A stretch of DNA of 64,000 nt from Paraburkholderia sp. CNPSo 3274. Lineage in GTDB: Bacteria; Pseudomonadota; Gammaproteobacteria; Burkholderiales; Burkholderiaceae. Under the pieces are notes generated by a model. That model was not told where the DNA came from and made no database searches. It saw nothing but the letters and a program-made list of their open reading frames with translations. Location: positions 1-64,000 of the forward strand of contig NZ_JAMBPR010000004.1 in assembly GCF_024206475.1 (NCBI RefSeq), read 5' to 3'. Below are positions 17,051 through 24,415 of this stretch, one piece after another. Position numbers and translations under genes: made by a program. The first letter of the stretch is position 1. Each line of letters opens with the position of its first letter.

Positions 17051-18025
17051 TCAGTGCGGCCCTTGCCGCTGACGCAGCGCGCCGCCCCGGCTGCGCCGCC
17101 GCCGTGGCAAGTCCTGTGATGCGTGATGACCCGCGCGCCCTCCGCCGCCATGCGGCGTGTCGTTCGCGGCCAGCCAGGCGGGTTCGAACGCGCCGCTGCC
17201 ACAGGCCGCGACCAGCAGTTCGTCCGGCACACCCGCAAAACTTGCATTGAATGTCGCGCTGAAGGGCTCGCGTGGCGGTGACGCCTCGACGGCGCCCGTA
17301 CGTGCGAGCCGCGGTCGCCGGGCGCCGCTCATGAGCCGCGCGCCCAGCGCCGCACACAGCACGCTCGCCGCGACCAGCACGGAGATTTCGAAATCGGGCG
17401 AAGCACGCGCGCCCAGGAATCCATAGCCGAGCGCCGCGACTAGCAGCAGCGCGATGACATGCATGACGCGGTCACCGCGCCCGAACGGCACGCGCCTGCG
17501 CACCGCGCCGCTCGCTTGCGCGCCACGGCTGAACAGACTCAGCGCGCCGCCGATCAACAGTGCGCCGGTCGCCGCCGCGACGAACAGCGCCACACGTTCG
17601 ACAGGACTACGCTCGGGCTGCAACACGCAGGCAACGAAAGCGCCGATCAAGACACTCGCGCCCGCTACACCACCCAGCAGCGCCGCCGTCGGCGCGCGCC
17701 GCGTCAGGTCGCGCCGGCCCGCAACGCACAAACCGCCCAGCACGCCGCATTCGACAGCCACCGTCGCGTCGGGCGCATGCATCCAGCCCGCAGCGATCAC
17801 GCCGGGCGGCACGGTCAGTAGCAATGCGAACGAAATGGCGAAAATGAGCCGATGCTTGTGCGGCGCACCAGCACGCCTGGCGCAGCGCGGCACGGCGCGA
17901 AAACGCGACGAAGGCCACGCACGCACCGGCGCGAGCGCCGCCAGTTGTGCAAATGCACAGCCGAGCCATGCGAACAGCGCGCCAGCGCCCAACCACGCCA
18001 GGTCGGCAGCCAGTTGCTCCGGCAT
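17051..18025 (-). CDS. Multi-spanning membrane protein of unknown function
   Basis: A 324-residue protein I do not recognise. It has about seven hydrophobic stretches, for example LIFAISFALLLTVPPGVIAA, LLGGVAGASVLIGAFVACVL, RVALFVAAATGALLIGGAL and VMHVIALLLVAALGYGFLG, and an Arg/Pro/Gly-rich cytoplasmic tail over the last 90 residues. A strong GAGGAGGAGAG ribosome site precedes the ATG at 18025. It is the third gene after formyl-CoA transferase and the FAH-family gene (51-base gap), so it is probably expressed with them and may serve transport or sensing of the same substrate. Confidence 0.7.
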   Translation of the reverse strand: MPEQLAADLAWLGAGALFAWLGCAFAQLAALAPVRAWPSSRFRAVPRCARRAGAPHKHRLIFAISFALLLTVPPGVIAAGWMHAPDATVAVECGVLGGLCVAGRRDLTRRAPTAALLGGVAGASVLIGAFVACVLQPERSPVERVALFVAAATGALLIGGALSLFSRGAQASGAVRRRVPFGRGDRVMHVIALLLVAALGYGFLGARASPDFEISVLVAASVLCAALGARLMSGARRPRLARTGAVEASPPREPFSATFNASFAGVPDELLVAACGSGAFEPAWLAANDTPHGGGGRAGHHASQDLPRRRRSRGGALRQRQGPH

Positions 18026-18076
18026 CTCTCCTCCTCGCGCGGCATCGCTGCCGCGCGCGTCTTTGGTTTTACGCGG

Positions 18077-18889
18077 TCAAGCCGCGCCCTCTACGGCGGC
18101 GAGCGACTCGGTTTGCGCGCATGCGGCGCCCAGCGCGTTGCTCAACGTACCGATCCCTTCGATCGTGACCTCGACCGTTGCGCCATCAACGATCGAGCCT
18201 ACGCCGAGTGACGTGCCGCACGCAATCACGTCGCCCGGTTCGAGCGTCAGGTCCTGCGAAATGAGGCTCACCTGCTGCGCCGGCGAAAACACCATGTCGT
18301 CGAGCGGATAATTCTGCCGCTCCACGCCATCGAGTTTCGTTACGACGCGTGCGCGCCGCCAGTCGAAGCCAGAAACGATCGACGGGCCCAAACAACAGAA
18401 CGTATCGAAACCTTTGGCGCGGCACCATTGCGGGAAGTGCGGATTCTCGGTGATGAGGCCTGCGGCCGTGACGTCGTTGACGACCGTGTAGCCGAAGATC
18501 GCCGACTCGGCTTCTTCGACGCTCGCGTCGCGGCAGCGCTTGCCGATCACGATGCCGAGTTCGCCTTCGAAGACGATTTTTCCCGCATAGTGGGCAGGAC
18601 GCCGAATCAATTCCGAAGAGCCGATCACCGACGCCGCCGGCTTGATGAGAAAAAGCGGGTGCGAGGGCACCGGCTTTTCGAGTTTTGCGGCGAGCGCGTG
18701 AAAATTGTTCCAGAGCGCGACCACCTTGCCGGGCGCACACGGCGCGAGCGGCGTGAGCGCGCGTAGCGACAGCACCGCGCCAGTGGGCACCGGCTGATCA
18801 AGCCCTTCGTATTCGTGCAGGTAACCGTTTTCGACGCGGCCGAACACAATGCTCCCGTCGCTCGCCATCAAACGCATCCACGTTTCCAT
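18077..18889 (-). CDS. Fumarylacetoacetate hydrolase family protein
   Basis: A 270-residue FAH-domain protein. The fold is seen from KVVALWNNFHALAAKL, through F-KPAASVIGSSELI, F-EGELGIVIGK (metal-binding Glu residues) and GYTVVNDVTAA, to LEPGDVIACGTSLGVGSIVDG. Members are Mg2+-dependent hydrolases, decarboxylases or isomerases acting on 2-oxo or 1,3-diketo acids. The ATG at 18889 follows AGGGAGG. It begins 15 bases after the formyl-CoA transferase stop, so the two are one operon; this link to oxalate metabolism is unusual and the substrate is unknown. Confidence 0.92.
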   Translation of the reverse strand: METWMRLMASDGSIVFGRVENGYLHEYEGLDQPVPTGAVLSLRALTPLAPCAPGKVVALWNNFHALAAKLEKPVPSHPLFLIKPAASVIGSSELIRRPAHYAGKIVFEGELGIVIGKRCRDASVEEAESAIFGYTVVNDVTAAGLITENPHFPQWCRAKGFDTFCCLGPSIVSGFDWRRARVVTKLDGVERQNYPLDDMVFSPAQQVSLISQDLTLEPGDVIACGTSLGVGSIVDGATVEVTIEGIGTLSNALGAACAQTESLAAVEGAA

Positions 18890-18904
18890 GTTTCCTCCCT
18901 GGTT

Positions 18905-20152
18905 TCAAACGGCGCCAGAAGCGCGCAGCGAGTGGATCTCGTCCTTCGTGTAGCCGAATTCCGCGAGCACTTCGTCGGTGTGTTCGCCCAGCATCGGCGA
19001 ACGCGTGACTTCGGTCGGGCTGTCCGAGAGTTTGATCGGGTTGCCCACCGTGAGGTACTTGCCGCGCACCGGGTGATCCACCTCGACGATCGTGCCGCTC
19101 GCGCGCAGCGATTCGTCGCTGGCGATCTCCTTCATCGAGAGAATCGGGCCGCACGGAATGTCGTAGCGGTTGAGCACGGCCATCGCGTCGAACTTCGTGC
19201 GATGCATGGTCCAGTGCTCGATCTCGTCGAAGATCGCCTTCAGGCGCGGCAGGCGCGCATTCGGCGTGGCGTAGTCCGGATCGTCGATCCACTCCTCGCG
19301 CCCGATCAGCTTGCAGATGCGGTCCCAAACAGGCGCCTGCGCGATGAAATAGATATAGGCGTTCGGATCGGTCTCCCAACCCTTGCACTTGAGAATCCAG
19401 CCCGGCTGCCCGCCGCCCGACGCATTGCCGGCGCGTGGCACGGCCTCGCCGAAGCCGTCGTTGGGATACTGCGGGTACTCCTTCATGACGCCGGTGCGCT
19501 CGAGCCGCTGCTGGTCGCGCAGCTTCACGCGGCACAGGTTGAGCACGCCGTCCTGCATGGCCGCGAGCACCTTCTGGCCGCGCCCCGTGTGCGTGCGCTG
19601 ATAGAGCGCCGTGACGATGCCGAGCGCGAGATGCAAGCCCGTGCCGCTGTCACCGATCTGCGCGCCGGAGACGACCGGCGGGCCGTCGTCGAAGCCCGTC
19701 GTCGAAGCCGCGCCACCCACGCACTGCGCGACGTTCTCGTAGACCTTGCAGTCCTCGTAGGGGCCCGGGCCGAAGCCCTTCACCGAGGCGACGATCATGC
19801 GCGGGTTCAGTGTCTGTATGCGTTCCCAGCTGAAGCCCATGCGCTCGAGCGCGCCCGGCGCGAAGTTTTCGACCAGCACGTCGCAGTCGCGAATGAGCCG
19901 CTCCAGCACGCGCTTGCCTTGCGGGTTCTTCGTGTCGAGCGTGAGCGAACGCTTGTTGCCATTGAGCATCGTGAAGTAGAGGCTGTCCGCGTCCGGCAAG
20001 TCGCGCAGTTGCTCCCGCGTGATGTCGCCAGCGCCTACGCGCTCTACTTTGATCACGTCCGCGCCAAACCAGGCGAGCAGTTGCGTGCAGGTAGGTCCCG
20101 ACTGCACGTGCGTGAAATCGAGGATGCGCACGCCGTTCAATGCCTTGCCCAT
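18905..20152 (-). CDS. frc: Formyl-CoA:oxalate CoA-transferase
   Basis: A 415-residue class III CoA-transferase, the same length and sequence pattern as characterised formyl-CoA transferases. It moves CoA from formyl-CoA to oxalate. The active-site aspartate is Asp168 in IGDSGTG; the mobile glycine loop GGGQ is at 246-249, and [20 protein letters not shown] opens the protein. In oxalate breakdown its product oxalyl-CoA is decarboxylated by oxalyl-CoA decarboxylase, but no such gene is present in this window. It heads an operon with the FAH-family gene and a membrane protein, and a GntR-type operator lies 117 bases upstream. Confidence 0.95.
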   Translation of the reverse strand: MGKALNGVRILDFTHVQSGPTCTQLLAWFGADVIKVERVGAGDITREQLRDLPDADSLYFTMLNGNKRSLTLDTKNPQGKRVLERLIRDCDVLVENFAPGALERMGFSWERIQTLNPRMIVASVKGFGPGPYEDCKVYENVAQCVGGAASTTGFDDGPPVVSGAQIGDSGTGLHLALGIVTALYQRTHTGRGQKVLAAMQDGVLNLCRVKLRDQQRLERTGVMKEYPQYPNDGFGEAVPRAGNASGGGQPGWILKCKGWETDPNAYIYFIAQAPVWDRICKLIGREEWIDDPDYATPNARLPRLKAIFDEIEHWTMHRTKFDAMAVLNRYDIPCGPILSMKEIASDESLRASGTIVEVDHPVRGKYLTVGNPIKLSDSPTEVTRSPMLGEHTDEVLAEFGYTKDEIHSLRASGAV

Positions 20153-20551
20153 GTCATGTCTCCTTATCTAATCGTGGCCGGGCGAGTTTTCGAAAATCGG
20201 TGGGGTTGCGTGGGCAGAGGCGTTTCGCGCTATGGCGCGTCATCTGCGTCCTTGAGCAATACGGTATGTGATATATCAGAACGAAGCAAGAGGGGAATTG
20301 CCCGTCGGGAATGTCATTAAAATCGCGTCGAAGCCTTATCCAGCATGGCTTTGGCGCAAGTTCGACGGTATTGACGCGGTGCACGTGAGGGAAAACCCCG
20401 AGCATTTGCGACGTCTGATATGCCAGATTCCGTGTGAAGGATGGCGGTAAGGGACTGTGATTTGGTCAGGGATGCCAGGAGTTGATGCGCATAAAGTCGG
20501 CGGGCGGCCGTTCGGCCAACGCGTGATGAAGGGGCGCGAAGGGGCGTAAAC
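20153..20551. other. Intergenic region upstream of frc
   Basis: About 400 bases with no supported gene. It holds the frc promoter and the GntR-type operator at 20264-20280. Open frames reading through it from the GntR side are shadows. Confidence 0.5.
20264..20280. promoter_or_regulatory. Putative GntR operator upstream of frc
   Basis: The string GTATGTGATATATCAGA has a perfect 10-base palindrome TGATATATCA (20269-20278). The same 17 bases occur at 21631-21647 upstream of the GntR gene, and a one-mismatch version at 29038-29051. The length and symmetry fit an FCD-type GntR dimer. Confidence 0.65.
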
Positions 20552-20585
20552 GCAAAACGGGAGACCCAAGGGTCTCCCGTTTTGC
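20552..20585 (-). terminator. Intrinsic terminator of GntR gene
   Basis: A 16-base perfect stem (20552-20567 with 20570-20585) with a two-base tip, whose 3' arm on the minus strand ends CGTTTTGC. It lies 29 bases after the GntR stop codon. Confidence 0.8.
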
Positions 20586-20613
20586 CTCGATTTAGCGGCG
20601 CGAGCCGCCTGCG

Positions 20614-21342
20614 TCAATCCAGGAAATCGCAGTTCTTCTCGACATAGACCGCGAGATCGAGCGAATGCTGGCGCACGAGCTTTTCCGCCTGTTCGGTGTC
20701 GCGCTTCTCTAGCGCCTCGATAATGCGCAGATGGTCGACGATCGAGCGCGAAGCCCGGTCGCTCTGCGAAATCGTCATGCGGCGAATGGCGCGCACGTGC
20801 ACGAAGATGTTCTTGATGGTGTCGAGGATGATCTGCGACTTGGAGAGCTCGACAATCGCCTGGTGGAACGCGATGTTGGCGTCCGAGTACTCGGCGATGT
20901 GTTCGGCGGGCGTGCTGTCGCGGAAGTCGTCGAACATGTGGCGCAGCCGCGCGATTTCCTCGTCGGTGGCGTGGATCGTGGCGAGGCGCGCGGCCATGCT
21001 TTCGAGCGCCGCCCACATCTGGATCATCTCCACGATCTCGCGCTTGCTCTTGCGCACGATATAGATGCCGCGGCGCGGCACCATGCGCAGGAAGCCCTCC
21101 TGCTCGAGCAGCGTCATGGCCTCGCGCACCGGCGTGCGGCTCACGCCGAGCGATTCGCTCAGCACGCGCTCGTCGAGCCGGATTTCCTCGCGCGACTGGT
21201 AGATGTCCGCGTCGGCAATGGCGTGGCGCAGCATGGCGTAAGCCTGATCGCGCAGGCTCAGTGTTGCGTTGATGGGCTGCAGCACCAGCTTGAGCGGCGC
21301 CGCTTCCCGGCTTGCTACAACTTCAGTTTGCTCTGACGACAT
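20614..21342 (-). CDS. GntR-family regulator with FCD domain
   Basis: A 242-residue regulator: GntR winged helix at about residues 31-98 (LRDQAYAMLRHAIADADI, then LSESLGVSRTPVREAMTLLE and FLRMVPRRGIYI) and an FCD ligand domain at about 105-232 with the metal-binding pattern D-x-x-FHQAIVE and later DHLRIIEAL. FCD proteins usually bind carboxylic acids through a metal ion and act mostly as repressors. The ORF overlaps a small upstream ORF by 20 bases and has GAGGT five bases before its ATG. The shared 17-base palindrome upstream points to control of itself and of frc. Confidence 0.93.
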   Translation of the reverse strand: MSSEQTEVVASREAAPLKLVLQPINATLSLRDQAYAMLRHAIADADIYQSREEIRLDERVLSESLGVSRTPVREAMTLLEQEGFLRMVPRRGIYIVRKSKREIVEMIQMWAALESMAARLATIHATDEEIARLRHMFDDFRDSTPAEHIAEYSDANIAFHQAIVELSKSQIILDTIKNIFVHVRAIRRMTISQSDRASRSIVDHLRIIEALEKRDTEQAEKLVRQHSLDLAVYVEKNCDFLD

Positions 21343-21559
21343 TGATTACCTCTTTTCCGACCTGCGGACGGATTCGCGGACCGAATTGTGCACGACGAAC
21401 GGCCTTGGCGCGCGGCGCTTCGCCCAAACCAGCGTACCGGCCATGCTGTGCGGCCTGCTCAATAGCAGACTGCGGCAGCCACCTGGCGATCATGACCGTA
21501 GCAGCTGCACCCAGACCCACGACCGCTGCACCGAAAAGCGCAAGAGAAACAAAATCCAT
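21323..21559 (-). CDS. Small single-span membrane protein upstream of GntR
   Basis: A 78-residue ORF with GGAG seven bases before its ATG. The N-terminus is one hydrophobic span, MDFVSLALFGAAVVGLGAAA, followed by TVMIARWLPQ and a basic, soluble C-terminal half. Its last 20 bases overlap the start of the GntR gene, and the putative GntR operator lies 72 bases upstream of its ATG, so the two would be one translationally coupled unit. I do not recognise it; it could also be a chance ORF, but the ribosome site and composition favour a gene. Confidence 0.5.
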   Translation of the reverse strand: MDFVSLALFGAAVVGLGAAATVMIARWLPQSAIEQAAQHGRYAGLGEAPRAKAVRRAQFGPRIRPQVGKEVINVVRAN

Positions 21560-21630
21560 TTGAAGCTCCGCATGATTGAGTAATCGAATGACTCAATCAT
21601 ATGCTGCATCGCGACAAAAATCAATATTCT

Positions 21631-21647
21631 GTATGTGATATATCAGA
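21631..21647. promoter_or_regulatory. Putative GntR operator upstream of the GntR gene
   Basis: An exact copy of the 17-base site found upstream of frc, with the palindrome TGATATATCA at 21636-21645. Its position upstream of the regulator's own transcription unit suggests autoregulation. Confidence 0.65.
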
Positions 21648-21915
21648 TGCAGTCGTTTCTGCACAACACTTCGATGCTTCGAGGGCTCATCAGGGGTGCG
21701 CTCCCACATTGTGGGCACGGCCAACCGGATATCTATGAAAAACAACCAATCCTAGTGAGAAACCGGGGCTGCCCGCAAGGGGATATGCCATCGAAGGGCA
21801 CGATCGCGTCACGCAAAGGTGCGAACGAGACTCGCGCGCAACACAAACTACGGCTGCCAATGCCATTTAAGCACTTCAGGTTGACAGCGCTGCAGGCACC
21901 CCGCACACTCGACCT

Positions 21916-22058
21916 ATGCACACTTCCTCCACCCTCCTCCCCACGATGAATCATCCGTGGAAAACCCATACGGGTAGCCCACGGGGATGGTGTGCGTACT
22001 AGCAGTCTGTCGTCACACAAATCACAAGCCCCGCCGGCATCGACGGGGCTTTTTGTTT
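21916..22058 (+). ncRNA. Candidate small RNA ending in an orphan terminator
   Basis: No ORF is convincing between 21560 and 22107, yet a good intrinsic terminator sits at 22026-22058. About 35 bases before the proposed 5' end is a perfect -35 box TTGACA (21881-21886), and 17 bases after it a weak -10, CACACT (21904-21909). The intervening transcript would fold, for example CCGTGG (21955-21960) with CCACGG (21979-21984) enclosing CCC/GGG. The alternative is the 5' leader of the DUF2917 gene with an attenuator. Confidence 0.35.
22026..22058 (+). terminator. Intrinsic terminator with no protein gene upstream
   Basis: An eight-base stem (22026-22033 with 22044-22051) is followed by a T-rich tail. 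The nearest plus-strand gene upstream is more than 5 kb away, so it must end an untranslated transcript or act as an attenuator for the gene at 22108. Confidence 0.75.
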
Positions 22059-22107
22059 TTCTGGGTGGCAGCGCTCCGTTCGTCGGCTCCAAAAACTGGA
22101 GAAAACG

Positions 22108-22509
22108 ATGGATGACGCTTTTCAGGCAACCTCACAGCCCGCTCCGCACGCCGTAGCGGACGCAACCGACCGCTACGACGATCCGTTGCCCGCACAATCG
22201 ATCCACTTCGCGGTGCCGCCAATGCGCACGCTCACCTGGCGCGCGAATGCGTCAGCCACGCTGCGTGTTCAAGTGGCCCAGGTGTGGGTCACACGCGCCC
22301 GCTCGCCCTACGACCACTGGCTGCAGCCGGGCGAGACGCTTCGGCTCGAGCGTGGCGAGCGCATCTGGCTCAGCACCGAGGCCGCCCTGCCAGCACGCGT
22401 GAGCATCACGAGCGCATGGCAGCCGCCGTTTGCGGGCGTGCGGCGCTGTATGGAGCGCCTCGCCGCCTGGCTTGCGCTGCTCACGCTACGGCGTTCACGC
22501 GAGGCGTGA
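22108..22509 (+). CDS. DUF2917 domain-containing protein
   Basis: A 133-residue protein whose central part, IHFAVPPMRTLTWRANASAT then LRVQVAQVWVTRARSPYDHW and LQPGETLRLERGERIWLSTE, is the DUF2917 domain, a small cupin-like beta-structured domain common in Burkholderiales. Function unknown. GGAG precedes the ATG. The C-terminal helix (FAGVRRCMERLAAWLALLTL) is amphipathic and may associate with membrane. It is convergent with the porin gene. Confidence 0.88.
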   Translation: MDDAFQATSQPAPHAVADATDRYDDPLPAQSIHFAVPPMRTLTWRANASATLRVQVAQVWVTRARSPYDHWLQPGETLRLERGERIWLSTEAALPARVSITSAWQPPFAGVRRCMERLAAWLALLTLRRSREA

Positions 22510-22565
22510 AGCGTGAAACCCTCGCGTTTGACGCGCTTTGAGCCGAAGCCAAAGCCGCAAACGCC

Positions 22566-22603
22566 AAAACGCCGGATGCGCCGCCCAACTGGCGCATCCG
22601 GCG
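22566..22603 (-). terminator. Intrinsic terminator of porin gene
   Basis: A 13-base perfect stem (22570-22582 with 22591-22603) around an eight-base loop is followed on the minus strand by TTTT. It lies 21 bases after the porin stop and may also stop read-through from the DUF2917 gene. Confidence 0.85.
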
Positions 22604-22623
22604 TCGTTAGTCGAGGCGCGCAA

Positions 22624-23787
22624 TCAGAACTTGTGCCGCAGCCCGAGGTTCACGATGGTCTGGTTCGACGTGCCCGCGTAACCATACGAACCAACCGAAG
22701 CCTCGGCCGGCATCGAGCCGCCCGTGCCGTTGCCGGTATCGCCGCTCGCATGCTGCCACGCCGCCGTCATGTAAAGGTCAGTGCGCTTCGAGAGGCTGTA
22801 ATCCGCGCCGAGCGAGACCTGGTTGTAGTTCGCCTGCGTATCGCCATTGGCGTGCGTGTAGCTGTAGCCAACGCCGAGCAGCAGCGCGGGGCTCAGCTGA
22901 TAGTTCATGAACCCCTGGCCGGTGTTGTACTTTTGCGTGTCGCGGAACACCGAACTGCCGTCCGGCGAGTAGCGCGCGTTGCTATAGCCGAGGCCGAAGG
23001 TGAACTGGCCGAGCTGGTACTGCGCCGCCGCGCGCGCGATGGTGAGCGAGTGTGCCGTGGCGTAGCCGGAGTTGATCGGGCCGTCGAAGGTGCCGTCCGA
23101 GGTGCTCGTCCAGCCTCCGGTGCGAATGCCGTTCACGGCCTGGCTGTTCGTCGCGTAGAAGTAGCCGCCCGCCAGCGCGAGCGGACCGTTGGTGTAGTTG
23201 ACCGCCGCCGAGTACGACTGTTCGGCGCCCGTCGAGCCCGCAATGCCGCCAAACGAGTACATCGCCGCAGCCTGGAGGCCGCTCCATACGGGCGTGGTGT
23301 ACTTGACGGCGTTGTTCACGCGGAAGCTGTTGTCGTAGTTGTCGACGTCGCCCGCCGTTGCGAACGCGGAGCCGAAATAGTTGTCCGCCGTGATGCCCTG
23401 CACGAGGTCGATGAGCGGGTCATACTGCCGCCCGAGCGTGAGCGACCCGTACTGCTCGGCCGTCAAGCCCACGTACGCCTGTCGGCCGAACAGCCTGCCG
23501 CCCTGCGCGAGCGCGCCCGTGGACGGGTTGAAGCCGTTTTCCAACTGGAAGATCGCCTTGAGGCCGCCGCCGAGATCTTCGGCGCCCTTCAAACCCCATC
23601 GCGAGCCGGAGAGATTGCCGTAGCTGCTGTTGCCGAGCGTCCAGAGGTTGTGGCCGCCGTCGGCGTGGTTGACGTAAGTGATCGATGTGTCGATGGTGCC
23701 GTACAGCGTCACGCTGGTCTGTGCCTGAACCGTACCGGCAACCCCGAGCGCGGCTAGCGAAAGGGAAGTCAAGGCTAGTCTTTTCAC
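22624..23787 (-). CDS. Gram-negative outer-membrane porin
   Basis: A 387-residue trimeric general porin of the Burkholderia type. It starts at GTG 23787, seven bases after GGGAG, and has a signal peptide MKRLALTSLSLAALGVAGTV ending QA-QTSVTLYGTID. The barrel repeats include SRWGLKGAEDLGGGLKAIFQ, RQAYVGLTAEQYGSLTLGRQ and the terminal strand NQTIVNLGLRHKF with the C-terminal Phe required for outer-membrane assembly. It forms a water-filled channel for small hydrophilic solutes. The frame is open far upstream, but that part has no signal character. Confidence 0.95.
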   Translation of the reverse strand: MKRLALTSLSLAALGVAGTVQAQTSVTLYGTIDTSITYVNHADGGHNLWTLGNSSYGNLSGSRWGLKGAEDLGGGLKAIFQLENGFNPSTGALAQGGRLFGRQAYVGLTAEQYGSLTLGRQYDPLIDLVQGITADNYFGSAFATAGDVDNYDNSFRVNNAVKYTTPVWSGLQAAAMYSFGGIAGSTGAEQSYSAAVNYTNGPLALAGGYFYATNSQAVNGIRTGGWTSTSDGTFDGPINSGYATAHSLTIARAAAQYQLGQFTFGLGYSNARYSPDGSSVFRDTQKYNTGQGFMNYQLSPALLLGVGYSYTHANGDTQANYNQVSLGADYSLSKRTDLYMTAAWQHASGDTGNGTGGSMPAEASVGSYGYAGTSNQTIVNLGLRHKF

Positions 23788-24415
23788 GTCATTCTCCCGG
23801 CGCAGTAAAACAACTCTTGACCAAAGCAGACTAACTCTCCCGCTGGGCATTGTAAAAGGATTAAACAAGCTGTCTCGAATTAGTGACAGCGATCTCAGGA
23901 GGCGCCTGGCAAACTGCCGAAGCATTATCTCTCGTTGCGAAACAATGCGCTGAGCAACTGCCGCCAACGCCCGCCACGTAAGGCTTGCGGCGAACCGGCC
24001 GTATCGTCACGTGTTTCACGCATGCGATAACCGCCCGCCCATTACTCATAACTTAACGACTACCTTGCCGCTCAAGCCATCTGTGAATTAGGCTTTGCAA
24101 ACATTAATCACAAAAAGATTATTCCCCAATTCAATCCACTAGTTACGACGCATCATTGGGCCCGACTGATCCGCACCCAATAGCGGTTTCTTGCACCTGG
24201 GCGTCAACCGGCGGGTAGTCCTATGCGTTTGCTGAGCTTAACTAGTCCTTTCCGAACGTTTACGATTCGGCTCGATTTTCCGGTTCGCGGCGCGAGGTGC
24301 GCGAGAACCGGCCTCGAAAGAACGTAAGCGCAAAACGCGAATAAACGCGATGTCACCGCCGGGGAAGCTGTAACAGTCGATACGGCGACATCGCAGAGAG
24401 CCACCAGACCGATCC
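23788..24415. other. 628-base divergent intergenic region, porin / mprF
   Basis: No gene is supported here. The left part holds the porin promoter; the right part should hold the mprF promoter, but I see no clear -35/-10 pair for it and no terminator or strong repeat. Confidence 0.5.
23828..23856 (-). promoter_or_regulatory. Probable sigma-70 promoter of porin gene
   Basis: On the minus strand TTTACA and TAGTCT are separated by 17 bases, and the transcript would start about 30 bases before the GTG start codon. The -10 is a fair match only. Confidence 0.4.

Noticed and set aside
17454..18311. Plus-strand frame opposite the unknown membrane protein
   Set aside because: The minus-strand frame has membrane spans and a strong ribosome site; the plus-strand product does not look natural.
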